A DNA stretch of 64,000 nucleotides from Thiosymbion sp942492625 (GTDB lineage: Bacteria; Pseudomonadota; Gammaproteobacteria; Chromatiales; Chromatiaceae), in NCBI GenBank assembly GCA_942492625.1, contig CALOFM010000029.1, forward strand, positions 1 to 64,000, written 5' to 3'. Every line of letters begins with the position of its first letter. The stretch's first letter is position 1. Below the pieces are notes generated by a model. The model made no database searches. It saw nothing but the letters and a program-made list of their open reading frames with translations, and was not told the origin of the DNA. The position numbers were made by a program, and so were the translations under genes. Of the stretch, positions 27,538 to 36,348 are shown piece by piece.

Positions 27538-28557
27538 TTCAGGGGGTCATCGCGCACGGCCAGGCCGCCGTCCGGAGTGACGCGGCAGCCGGGCAGGTGG
27601 CCCAGGGTGCGGATCAGCACGTAGGGCTGCACGCCGCTGTCTCGCGCCCAGGCGCGAACCGCCTCGCGGTTGATGGAGAGCCAGCCGTCGGCCTGCGACA
27701 CGCCGCCGGGCAGGTTTTGATCGCGCGCCCGGACCCGTTCCACCGGGGTGCGGGCGGGGTCGGTGTCGGCTGGCTCTGCATTTCTGCGACCCGTGGTGGG
27801 GGCAATCGAGGCCAGCGATTGTGCGGTTGGTCCCTCGGCGGGGATCGGTGCCCTGTCCGTCGAGGGAGTTTCCGCTGCCGACGCTTGTGGGCTGGACCCG
27901 TCTTCGGCCATCAGAGCGAGAAGCTGTCGGGAGACCTCCAGGGTCAGGACAGCACCGTGCTTTCCGTCGATCTCGGTTACACGTCGGAGCGGTGTGAGGG
28001 GATTGACGTTCAGCAGGCCGTTCCGGGCCAGGGCATCGAGGCTCGCCTGCGGCGTGGCCCCGAGACCCGCGAGCCCGTCCGGGAACAGCACGACGAGCTG
28101 TTCGCCCTTCCGTCGTATCCGTTGGTGCCGGGCGTTCGGGTCGTTCGAGAGAATCCCCGCCAAGGCGAGCAACGCCTCCCCGCCGGTACCATGGGTGCGG
28201 AGCCAGGCGGTCGCCTTGGTTAATGCTTCTCCGCGTTGGTTTTCCGGGCCGGCCCCTGCCCCGCCATTCCCTGGACAGTTTGCGCTTGTGGTTGCCGGTT
28301 CTCTGAGAGGAGGTGAGGATTCGACGTCTCCGGTGTGCGAGGGTTTGCGGCCGTTGATGCCGCAGAATCGCGCGTCCCGGTGTCTTCAACGGACGCGGAA
28401 CGCTCGGATGGCAGCGTTGCGGCGACAGGGGATGTCCCCGCCTCCACCTGGCCGCCGGTCTTCTCCCTCGCCCCGCCCGCCGGCGGCTCCGCTGACGTTA
28501 CCGGCAACGCGTCCAACGCCACCAGCTCTGAACCGACCGCCAACCCGACCGCTACGC
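27534..28557 (-). pseudogene. MobH/TraI relaxase, C-terminal remnant with frameshift
   Basis: The frame ending at 27534 holds EALLALAGILSNDPN, GLLNVNPLTPLRRVTEIDG and a final winged-helix piece (INREAVRAWARDSGVQPYVL). This is the TraI_2_C region of ICE relaxases. Coding-like Ala/Ser/Pro-rich linker continues upstream in a different frame (LALDALPVTSAEPP region), with the switch near 28230-28300. The HD-like relaxase core is absent: at about 28557 the sequence changes abruptly into a transporter gene. The relaxase was thus cut off, and the element can no longer mobilise itself. Confidence 0.75.
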
Positions 28558-29186
28558 TTCAAGGGCTCGAGCAGCAACCGGTAGGTGGCGACGGTCGAAT
28601 CGGCCGGTTGCGCCGCCGAACCCCGCGCCACATACCCTAACGCTAGGGCGCAGAACAGGTGCATACCCGCAAGCATGAGCAGAATGGCCCGGGTGTCCAC
28701 GAGCGAGGCGGCGGCGCTTGCGGCTACCCCTCCCAGCAGTCCGCCAAGGGTAGCCGCCGCCGCCAGACGGGCGATCACCCGCTTGCCCCTGTATGGATCG
28801 TAGCGCTCGTTGATGATAGACCAGAAGCCGCTGATCAATATCGAGCCCAGCACCGAGATATGTAGGAAAAGCAGTATGGTGATGACATGGGGCTGCCAGG
28901 TCATGAGCACCCACTCCAGTGCGAATACCACCCCACTGACGGCATAGATGGGAGGGATTAAACGCGCGGGCCCGAGTCGCGCCAGAAGGCCCGACATGAG
29001 CAGGACGGCCCCGGCGGACAACAGCGCCGCGGCAATGGTTACCGTCGGCAACCAGGTCACGTCGAAATAGGTCAGGAAGAGGCTGTCGCGAGCGGTCTTA
29101 GCCGCCACCTGTTGCGCGATCATCATGGTCGCCGTGAACGCAGCCAGGATCGCGGCCGGGCCTCCGGCGTCTTTTTCCGGGCTCAT
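28558..29186 (-). pseudogene. Nucleotide/MFS-type transporter, 3' end lost at the conjugative-element junction
   Basis: The first 210 residues are a coherent multi-helix transporter: IAQQVAAKTARDSLFLTYFD, then ISGFWSIINERYDPYRGKR and ARLAAAATLGGLLGGVAAS. The pattern resembles the ATP/ADP-translocase-like (NTT/Npt) branch of MFS. Homology ends at YRLLLEPLK (about 28558), beyond which the frame runs into relaxase linker DNA as a Gly/Arg-rich tail ending at 28386. About half of the transporter is missing. The junction may be a recombination scar. Confidence 0.65.
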
Positions 29187-29530
29187 GGCTGCGCTGCCTG
29201 TCTTTGGGCGAGACCGATAACATGCCCGTGTTCAGCAGGCTTACTCGATGAAGTAATCACGGATCGCGACAGGTACTAAGCGCTCACAGCATCCAAGAGG
29301 GTAGCTGCGCCGGCAGGGGCGCGCTCGGCAAACGGCGATTGTAACAGCCTGGACGCGAGTGTCTTTTGGGATGAATAAGGCAACTCAGAATGAAAAAAAC
29401 CGCAACGGCGCAAAGTGGTCGGACCCGCTCGTTCAGTGTAGTGTACGCTCGGTCCTGCAAGGCAGCTTGCGATGCAAGCAGCCATCAGCGGCCTTGTTCC
29501 AGCAATAGAGATCTACACCGGAAATCCCCA
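29187..29530. other. Upstream region of the exported dikinase operon
   Basis: An in-frame ATG at 29390 would extend the next gene by 47 residues. That extension is Arg/Ser/Cys-rich and unlike a signal peptide, so this region is treated as leader or promoter. No promoter elements were identified with confidence. Confidence 0.3.
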
Positions 29531-32500
29531 ATGAGGCTAGCGCACTTCCGATCGATAGAAGCGATCAAGGCTGTCGGCGGCACCGCCGAAGCCACCCAGA
29601 GATCCAGATGGCTGACAAGGCTGCTGATCCTGCTCACCGCAACCCTTTGCATGAGCACCAACCTGCACGCTTTCCGCGTTGAAGGGCTCAACGAGGCGCA
29701 AAAACAGACCCTGGACCAAAGCTTTCAGTCCATCCTCACCAAGGTCAAGGGACCTTACACGCCCAACTTCTGCGTGTGCAAGGACGGCGAGAAGCGGCCG
29801 ATAATGGACGAGCAAGGGCGAATCGGCAACCGCTGCGGCGAGCCGAACACCAGATTCTGCTCGGCCTTCCGCGCCCCTGCCGCCGAGGCCATCGCCTTGG
29901 AGCGCATGTACCTGGGCAACATCTTCGCGCCGGACCTCTTCGACTGGGACAAGTTTCCCGACCACCACGATCTGGTGCGCGGCTACATCCTCGAGAAGTT
30001 CTTCGTGGATACGCACCCGGAGCACAAGCTCGCCGAGATGAAGGCTTACGGCGGCCTGTCGGGTGCGGAGTACGAGGCGCGGGACATGCCGCTCTTCTTC
30101 GAGCGCTACCTGTCGGACCCGAGCTTCAACGACAGCCGCAACTACATCCTCGCCTTCGAGCTGCAGAAACGTTACTTCGTGCGAAACGACTGGGGCAAGA
30201 TCCAAGAGATCCGTAACATGGCCAGCCGGATCCGTGGATACGACGACAAGTTCAAGCCCCTGCGCGACGCTACCCACAATCAGATCTCCGCCTCCCTGAT
30301 CCCGCCCCTCGCCGCCTACCGCGACGCCCTCCCGGAAGGCAGAACAAAGGTCCGCAACGCCATCAGTGAGCTGATCGGCGAGATCGAGAAGCTCACCTCC
30401 CTCGACGAGACCGCCCTGGCACCTCAGCTCAAGGACCTGGAAAGCAAGGCGCTGCGCAAAGAGCTTTCCGGGGCCTTGCCGGCGAAGGACGCATCCCCGG
30501 TGGAAAAGATCGCCGCTTTGGGCGGCTTCATGGCGATTTCCCGGAGGGCGACCACCGCAGAGGGGACATCCCCCGCGGACAGACGCAGGCTGGTGGATCT
30601 GAACGTGACCGCGGCAGCAGTAATCCAGAGCGTCGGCGCCGGCCTGATCGACGAGGGCGGCCCGGAAACCGTGGCCGAGCACCTGCGCCTGCTCTCGGCC
30701 CTGAGCGACGCCGCTTTTGGTACCGGACTGCTCACCGACCGCGAGCGCCAAGCAGCCGGGGACCAGCTCGCCGCGATGCTGGAGCAGGACAACGCACAGC
30801 GGGACAGCTTCCGCAACAATCTCAAGAAGGCGGAGCGCGTCGTCGAGTGGGGACATAACGGCGCCATGCTGGCGTTCGGCGAGGTCTGGGCGCCCTGGAC
30901 CTACCTGCTGCCGGGCGTGATTCATATCGGAGACGACATCGTGCGCGGCTCCCCGCTGCTGCTGTTCGGCCAGGTCTCGCGCCGGCTGGACGACCATCTG
31001 GCGGGCCAGAATCCGGTCCGTCACGACCTCTTCGGCACTTCTTTCACGACGGATGTACGCGCCCTCAACCCGGGACTCGCCGTGGGCAAGCTGCGAGTTG
31101 CACCCGCCGATGGCAGCTATGCCCGAAACGAGGTATTGGCACTGCCCGAGACACCTGCCGACCTGAAGCCCGCAGCTGGAATCGTCACCCGCGGCGAAGG
31201 AAATGTAGTCTCCCATGTCCAACTCCTGGCGCGCGCGCTGGGCATCCCCAACTCGGTGGTTGCGCCCGAGGCTTACGAGGTGATCGCCCCCCACGACGGG
31301 CAGGACGTATTCATGGTGGTCACTCCCGGGGGTCGCGTCTACATGAAGGCGCGCACAGCCATGACCTCGGAGGATCAGACCGTCTATGACGAGTTTAACC
31401 GCAACACCAAACGATCCGGGGACGGTAGCCTGGCCGGCGCATCGGACAAGCTGCACATCGACAAGGAGAAGCTGGACCTGAAAAACGACCAGCCCTTCTC
31501 CTTGGATGACATCAGGCTCAAGGACTCGGGCAGCAAGTCCGGCCCCGAGGCGGCCTTCCTCGGCGAGCTCAGGTCTGTGTTTCCGGACAACGTGGCGCGC
31601 GGCGTGGTGGTGCCCTTCGGCGCCTACTTCGCCCACTACAACAAGGCCAAAGTCGTCGTGCCCCGGGAGCTTGAGAGCCAGGGCATCGCCGAGACCGGCG
31701 AGCCCCTGCCCGACTTCGCGGCCCGTACCTACGAGGAGTTCTTCGGCAAGCTGATTCCCGCCGGGACCGACGAGTCGGAGCTGACCGCCTGGATCCAACC
31801 GCGCCTCGCGGTCCTGCGCCATTCGATCCAGCAGACACCGCTCACGCCAGGGCTGAAGACGGCGATCAGGGACCAGCTCGACGCCGCGGGTCTTCTGGTC
31901 GGCGCAGACGAGACGCAGACCGTCGGCTGCTTCGTGCGCAGCGATACCAACGTGGAGGATCAGGACAACTTCAACGGTGCCGGCCTCAACCTGACCATTT
32001 TCAATCTCAAGTCCCTGGAGGAGATCTACGATGGATTGAAGCAGGTCTGGGCATCGCCCTTCACTTACCGGTCCTTCTCCTGGCGCCAAACCCTCATCGA
32101 CGAGCCCCTGTGGGTGCTGCCGTCGGTGGTCATCTTGGAGTCGATCCCGAGCGAGAAATCCGGCGTGCTGGTCACCGCGGACATCGACACGGGTGACCAG
32201 GCAAAGATGCTCGTCGCCACGTCCGAGGGGGTCGGAGGAGCGGTGGACGGTACGCCGGCGGAGACCCTTCTTTGGTCCGCGGACGGCACGGAGCTGGTGA
32301 CCCAGTTCAAGTCCCACTCGCGGCGGCTGCTCAAGGCAGAAGGGGGTACCGAGATCTTGCCGGCAACGGGCAGCGATTACGTCCTTACCCCGGAGGAGGT
32401 CGAGTCCCTCATCGCGGCCGCCCACAAGATCAAGCAGACCCTGGAGCCCGCCAAGGACCCATCGGGAAACCCGCGCGCCTGGGACATCGAGTTCGGCTTC

Positions 32501-32641
32501 GCTGACGGCAAGCTTTGGCTGTTCCAGGTTCGCCCCTTCATCGGCAATGAGGACATGCAGAACGTACCTGCCCTGGCCGCGCTGGAGGCAGGCACCGCAG
32601 AGCAGGAAGGCACCATCTCACTGGAGGAGCGCGTTCAATGA
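29531..32641 (+). CDS. Exported PEP-synthase/glucan-dikinase-like protein
   Basis: A 1036-residue protein. A signal-like segment (TRLLILLTATLCMSTNLHA) at about residues 28-46 is followed by about 480 residues of unrecognised helical sequence. A phosphohistidine swivel domain then carries the catalytic His in GNVVSHVQLLARALGIP (about 560). A C-terminal PPDK_N ATP-grasp domain follows (about 780-1020), with CFVRSDTNVEDQDNF, the SGVLVT loop, a DIEFGF metal motif and FQVRPF. Swivel before ATP-grasp is the order of glucan water dikinases, not of PEP synthase. Both catalytic residues are kept, yet the protein appears exported, where ATP is scarce. Its stop overlaps the next start (ATGA). Confidence 0.8.
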   Translation: MRLAHFRSIEAIKAVGGTAEATQRSRWLTRLLILLTATLCMSTNLHAFRVEGLNEAQKQTLDQSFQSILTKVKGPYTPNFCVCKDGEKRPIMDEQGRIGNRCGEPNTRFCSAFRAPAAEAIALERMYLGNIFAPDLFDWDKFPDHHDLVRGYILEKFFVDTHPEHKLAEMKAYGGLSGAEYEARDMPLFFERYLSDPSFNDSRNYILAFELQKRYFVRNDWGKIQEIRNMASRIRGYDDKFKPLRDATHNQISASLIPPLAAYRDALPEGRTKVRNAISELIGEIEKLTSLDETALAPQLKDLESKALRKELSGALPAKDASPVEKIAALGGFMAISRRATTAEGTSPADRRRLVDLNVTAAAVIQSVGAGLIDEGGPETVAEHLRLLSALSDAAFGTGLLTDRERQAAGDQLAAMLEQDNAQRDSFRNNLKKAERVVEWGHNGAMLAFGEVWAPWTYLLPGVIHIGDDIVRGSPLLLFGQVSRRLDDHLAGQNPVRHDLFGTSFTTDVRALNPGLAVGKLRVAPADGSYARNEVLALPETPADLKPAAGIVTRGEGNVVSHVQLLARALGIPNSVVAPEAYEVIAPHDGQDVFMVVTPGGRVYMKARTAMTSEDQTVYDEFNRNTKRSGDGSLAGASDKLHIDKEKLDLKNDQPFSLDDIRLKDSGSKSGPEAAFLGELRSVFPDNVARGVVVPFGAYFAHYNKAKVVVPRELESQGIAETGEPLPDFAARTYEEFFGKLIPAGTDESELTAWIQPRLAVLRHSIQQTPLTPGLKTAIRDQLDAAGLLVGADETQTVGCFVRSDTNVEDQDNFNGAGLNLTIFNLKSLEEIYDGLKQVWASPFTYRSFSWRQTLIDEPLWVLPSVVILESIPSEKSGVLVTADIDTGDQAKMLVATSEGVGGAVDGTPAETLLWSADGTELVTQFKSHSRRLLKAEGGTEILPATGSDYVLTPEEVESLIAAAHKIKQTLEPAKDPSGNPRAWDIEFGFADGKLWLFQVRPFIGNEDMQNVPALAALEAGTAEQEGTISLEERVQ

Positions 32642-34290
32642 CATCAAGAAGCAAAGCCCTGTTGTGCGCCGCCGCACTCTCGCTTGTGGTCGCTGAGGGA
32701 CCCGCGTTCGCGGCTGGAAGCGGCCCCGCATGGGACGGCTCGCAGCCCGCCCCGGGCGTCTACTTTTATTGGTACGAACCGTCCTTCTACACCGGCTTCG
32801 CGCCCAGGACCCAGGACCGGTCCTGTGTCCACCTGGAGCTGTCACGAGGAAACCAGCAGCGCCTTACCCTGGTGCTCGGCCCCGACGAGCTGGATGCCTA
32901 TCTGGGCAATCTTCTGCAACGCCGAGACCTGGTGCAAGAGATGGTCGACAAGAAGGTCATCGAGCTGCGCACCAATCTGGAGTTCGATCGTTTTACCAAA
33001 AGCCTGAATCAGGCAGACGTGGCGGAGACCGTCGCCCGAAGGGACCAGCTCGGCCCGGAGGCCTTCCGGGAGAAGACGATCGAGATCATGAGCCGGCTGA
33101 ACCCGGACCGGATCTTTCGCATCGAGATTCCTGTTGCGCGCATCTTGAGCGACTGGCACGGGCTGCTGGCGCAGGCGGGTGAGACGGGGCTGGACTCGCC
33201 GGAGGCCCGGCTGGACGCGGTCAACGCCATCCTGCCTGGGCGTGTCAACCTCTACGAGCTGGGCGAAGGGCTCCAAACCGAGCTGAAAAAGAGCCTCGAT
33301 CTGATACGCTCCGGCAAGGGCGCGGAGGATCCCGAGTTTCGCGACCTGGCCCTGCGGGTCCTGGACCTGGCGACCGCCGGACACTATCCGGTCGTCGACG
33401 ACCGGGTGAAGGCGATCGAATTCACCGCCATCTACCCCGCCGGCACGGCCAAGGCCTGGACCAACTTCAAGGGCGAGAAGCTGCCCGAGTTCGGCGTCAC
33501 CGGCGTCTGGCCTCTGATTGCGCGCGAGCACGGCAAAGGCGTCATGGGCATGGTGGACTACCTCTCCACCAACCCCGGATACGGCTTCATCCCGCTGCTG
33601 GGCTATCAGTACGCGGGGGGGATCGCCTATAACGCCCTTCACAACGCGGGCGTGCGCTCCCAGCTCAACTCGGCGCCCTTTTTGCCCACCGAGTGGAGGA
33701 AGGTGCCGGGCGAGCGTGCCCCCGAGAAAAACTACCAGAACCTGTGGATCGGCAACCGCGGACCGGCCTCCCATGGCTGCACCCGCCTCCCCTCCGGCCA
33801 CATGAGCGAGCTGCGGGACGCCCTGCCCTCCACCTCGGACGGCATGGAGGGGGTACCGAACTTCCGCAACAAGCCCCAGTGCTACGACGTCTTCGACATC
33901 GACGGAGACGGCATTGAGGAGGTCATGGGCGTTCAGTACTACCTCGCCTTCTGGGGCGTGAAGCACACCCCGAAGGCCTCCTACGCCCCCAACGACCGTA
34001 AGGGCTTCTACGAGTGGCTGTACAAGGACAATATCGCGTACAACGAGGACGGCAGCGCCGTCATCAAAGAGGTGCCCGTATGCCGATTCGAGGGATTGAA
34101 AAACGCCGAGGAGGCTAATACCTTAGCGGACGTACCGCTTTACGAAGCGCCTTACGCACGCGAGTCCATCCAGTTCTACCTGCCCAAGCCCGTCAGCTTT
34201 CAGACCAAGGCTGGCTTCGAGCTGAATCGGGAACTGCGGCGCATCGGCAACGGCTATGAGCTGGATCGCGCCGCCTTACGTCTGGATTAG
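32638..34290 (+). CDS. Exported L,D-transpeptidase-like (YkuD) protein
   Basis: 550 residues with signal ALLCAAALSLVVAEGPAFAA. The N-terminal half is specific to this gene pair (YFYWYEPSFYTGFAPRTQD, FRIEIPVARIL). A YkuD-type catalytic site follows: His in YNALHNAGVRS and the SHGCTRLP motif whose Cys is the nucleophile (about residue 382). A later FDIDGDGIEEV loop resembles a calcium-binding EF-hand or FG-GAP turn. YkuD enzymes cross-link peptidoglycan or attach proteins to it in the periplasm. Size and extra domains exceed typical members, so the substrate may differ. It ends with TAG. Confidence 0.8.
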   Translation: MTSRSKALLCAAALSLVVAEGPAFAAGSGPAWDGSQPAPGVYFYWYEPSFYTGFAPRTQDRSCVHLELSRGNQQRLTLVLGPDELDAYLGNLLQRRDLVQEMVDKKVIELRTNLEFDRFTKSLNQADVAETVARRDQLGPEAFREKTIEIMSRLNPDRIFRIEIPVARILSDWHGLLAQAGETGLDSPEARLDAVNAILPGRVNLYELGEGLQTELKKSLDLIRSGKGAEDPEFRDLALRVLDLATAGHYPVVDDRVKAIEFTAIYPAGTAKAWTNFKGEKLPEFGVTGVWPLIAREHGKGVMGMVDYLSTNPGYGFIPLLGYQYAGGIAYNALHNAGVRSQLNSAPFLPTEWRKVPGERAPEKNYQNLWIGNRGPASHGCTRLPSGHMSELRDALPSTSDGMEGVPNFRNKPQCYDVFDIDGDGIEEVMGVQYYLAFWGVKHTPKASYAPNDRKGFYEWLYKDNIAYNEDGSAVIKEVPVCRFEGLKNAEEANTLADVPLYEAPYARESIQFYLPKPVSFQTKAGFELNRELRRIGNGYELDRAALRLD

Positions 34291-34339
34291 GCGATTTCTG
34301 TCGTCCCCGGCAATCGCCTTGGTTTCCCCAGGAGGTCCA

Positions 34340-35741
34340 ATGGGTTTCCCGACCAATATCCTAGCATCGACGCCAGCGGCACGATCTGCGATGGCTTCGC
34401 CCTTGTCGAAGCGATTGTCCAACTTCCCGGCTCGACCGGTTGCCGGACGGATCATCGCCGGCTGTATCGGCATGCTCCTCTGTTGGTCGGCCCCCGCAGC
34501 CAATCTGGACGACCCTGTGGACCTGTCCCAGTACGGCATCTTTTACGAGCGCTACGAGCCCACCTTCTACACCGGCTTCGCGCCGCGCGCGAAGGATCCC
34601 GCGCGGCTGCACCTGCACGTGGGCCGCGGCAACCAGCTGCGCATCACCTTGGTGTTGTCGCATCAGGTGCTCGAAGACTATGCGAGCGACCTGCTCGCCC
34701 GCTACCAGACCTACCGCAGGCTGATCGACGACGGACGGGTCAAGCTGACCCAGAACTCCGGGTTCGAGACCTTCGAGCAGACCCTGAAAGGGGAGCACCT
34801 GGAGGACCTGGTCGTAGCGGAGGCGGACATGCCGCCAGCGGACCTGCGCAGCCGCAATCTGGCGCTGATGGAGCGGTTGAACCCCGGCCGAATCTTCCGC
34901 ATCCGCATGCCCGTTGACGAGCTGGTCCGGCGTTGGACCTCGGAGCTGCGGCCCGGGGACCTTGAGTTCGTGGGGTATGAGCGTCAGCTCGAGCTGCTTA
35001 ACCTGATGCTGCCTACCCGCCTGCAGGTGTCCAAGCTCGACGCCGCGCACTCCAAGGCCCTGAAGGACCTGATCGCCAAGGTTCCCGAAGGCGGCAATCC
35101 GGACCCCGTTGAGCTGTCAGGTCCCTATCTGGAGCTGTTGGACAGCATCAGTCACGGCATCTACCCGCGCAACGGCGACCATCTGGAGTTCGCCGAGCTG
35201 ACGGCGATCCACCCTGTCGGGACATTCAACTCCTATATCAACCACAAGGGCCGCAAGATCCCTCAGTACCCCACGCCTGGTCGCAGGGCGCTTGACCCAT
35301 CACCAACGGACCAAGACCGTGGACCACATCCCGGACGTGGTTGTCTACAGCTACTCGCCCTGGATCCCGTATATGCATGTGGGCAAGCGCATGCACAACT
35401 CCTTCCACACCCTTTGGTGGCGCATGAACCCCGGTAGCACCGGGTTCCTCCCGGACGAGCTGAAGGGTACGGACCAGCTGCGTGCCCCCACCGAGCGCAG
35501 ATCCTTCTATGAGTGGCTCTACGGCGGGGAGCTTGGGTATCGGGCTGACGGCACCGGCCGGTTCGCAGACATCCGCGACGACCGCTTCGTCGGGCGTAAA
35601 GCCAAGGACGGCCACGAATATGGCCCCATCGATCTCTACGAGGCCGAGTACGAGCCGGAGAAGGTCCAGTTCTACCAACTGGTGCACATTCCCTTCGCGC
35701 GCGAGCTCCGCCGGGTCGACAGGGATTGTCAAATCCTCTAA
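34340..35741 (+). pseudogene. Paralogue of the L,D-transpeptidase-like gene, frameshifted and lacking SHGC
   Basis: ATG 34340 follows a textbook AGGAGG. The first 310 residues parallel the preceding gene (YERYEPTFYTGFAPRAKDPA; FRIRMPVDEL; AELTAIHPVGTF). Near 35268-35280 the coding frame shifts and resumes as VDHIPDVVVYSYSPWIPY, then MHNSFHTLWWRM, and ends FARELRRVDRDCQIL. Even after repair, the roughly 150 residues holding SHGC and the EF-like loop in the sister gene are absent; FLPDELKG runs almost directly into SFYEWLYGG. It is either a decayed duplicate or a non-catalytic partner with one sequencing error. Confidence 0.7.
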
Positions 35742-35793
35742 ACGCACATTTCCGGAAGCACAAGGCACCTGCACAAGAACGGAGTTGAACAAG

Positions 35794-36348
35794 ATGATTA
35801 GACCCATATTCAAAGGCCGCAAAACCCTACCCAGAGCCCCTCTGCTGGTCGCCATCGCACTGACACCCCCGGCCTGGCAAGCGTCGGCACAAACGCCCTC
35901 CCCCGAAGCGGCAGACTGCCAATCGCTGGTGGGGACCTATGTGACAACCGTATCCGACGTGGAAGGCGTCTTCGCGTCCCGCGGTCTGCTTTCACTCGCC
36001 TCCGGCGGGGTCTTCCTGATGAGCGACTCCGGCCAGTCAGGGATACCGGGTATCTACGAGCCCTTCACCTCCGCGCAAGGGGCTTGGAAATGCCTGGGCA
36101 CGGAGGAAGGCAAGGTGAAGGCCACGGCACTGGGCCTGAACTTCTTTCTGCCGGGTGAGGGCCGTACAGCCGGCTTCGGACGGACCAACTACCAGTTGAC
36201 CCTGGACCCCAGCTCGGGACAGCTCTCCGGTGCCGCGGAGCTGAGCTTTACCGCCGAGGGCGACCTGGAGTCCGCCGACCCCATCGCCAAGCCGGGCGCT
36301 GCGCTGGAGACCTTCGAGCTCTCCGGCAAGCGGGTGCCCTTGAAGTGA
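35794..36348 (+). CDS. Small exported protein of unknown function
   Basis: 184 residues with signal peptide (LLVAIALTPPAWQASAQ). The mature domain reads as a beta-rich barrel-like protein: CQSLVGTYVTTVSDVEG, GVFLMSDSGQSG, QGAWKCLGTEEGKVKATALG. Two Cys could pair. The pattern is similar to lipocalin-like or DUF3224-like single-domain proteins but no family is certain. It is placed between the transpeptidase pair and the beta-lactamase-like gene, and its TGA overlaps the next GTG (GTGA). Confidence 0.65.
   Translation: MIRPIFKGRKTLPRAPLLVAIALTPPAWQASAQTPSPEAADCQSLVGTYVTTVSDVEGVFASRGLLSLASGGVFLMSDSGQSGIPGIYEPFTSAQGAWKCLGTEEGKVKATALGLNFFLPGEGRTAGFGRTNYQLTLDPSSGQLSGAAELSFTAEGDLESADPIAKPGAALETFELSGKRVPLK

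Noticed and set aside
29537..32425. A 962-codon open frame on the minus strand
   Set aside because: It is exactly antisense to the exported dikinase gene, has the His/Val/Gln-rich composition of GC-rich shadow frames, and matches no family.
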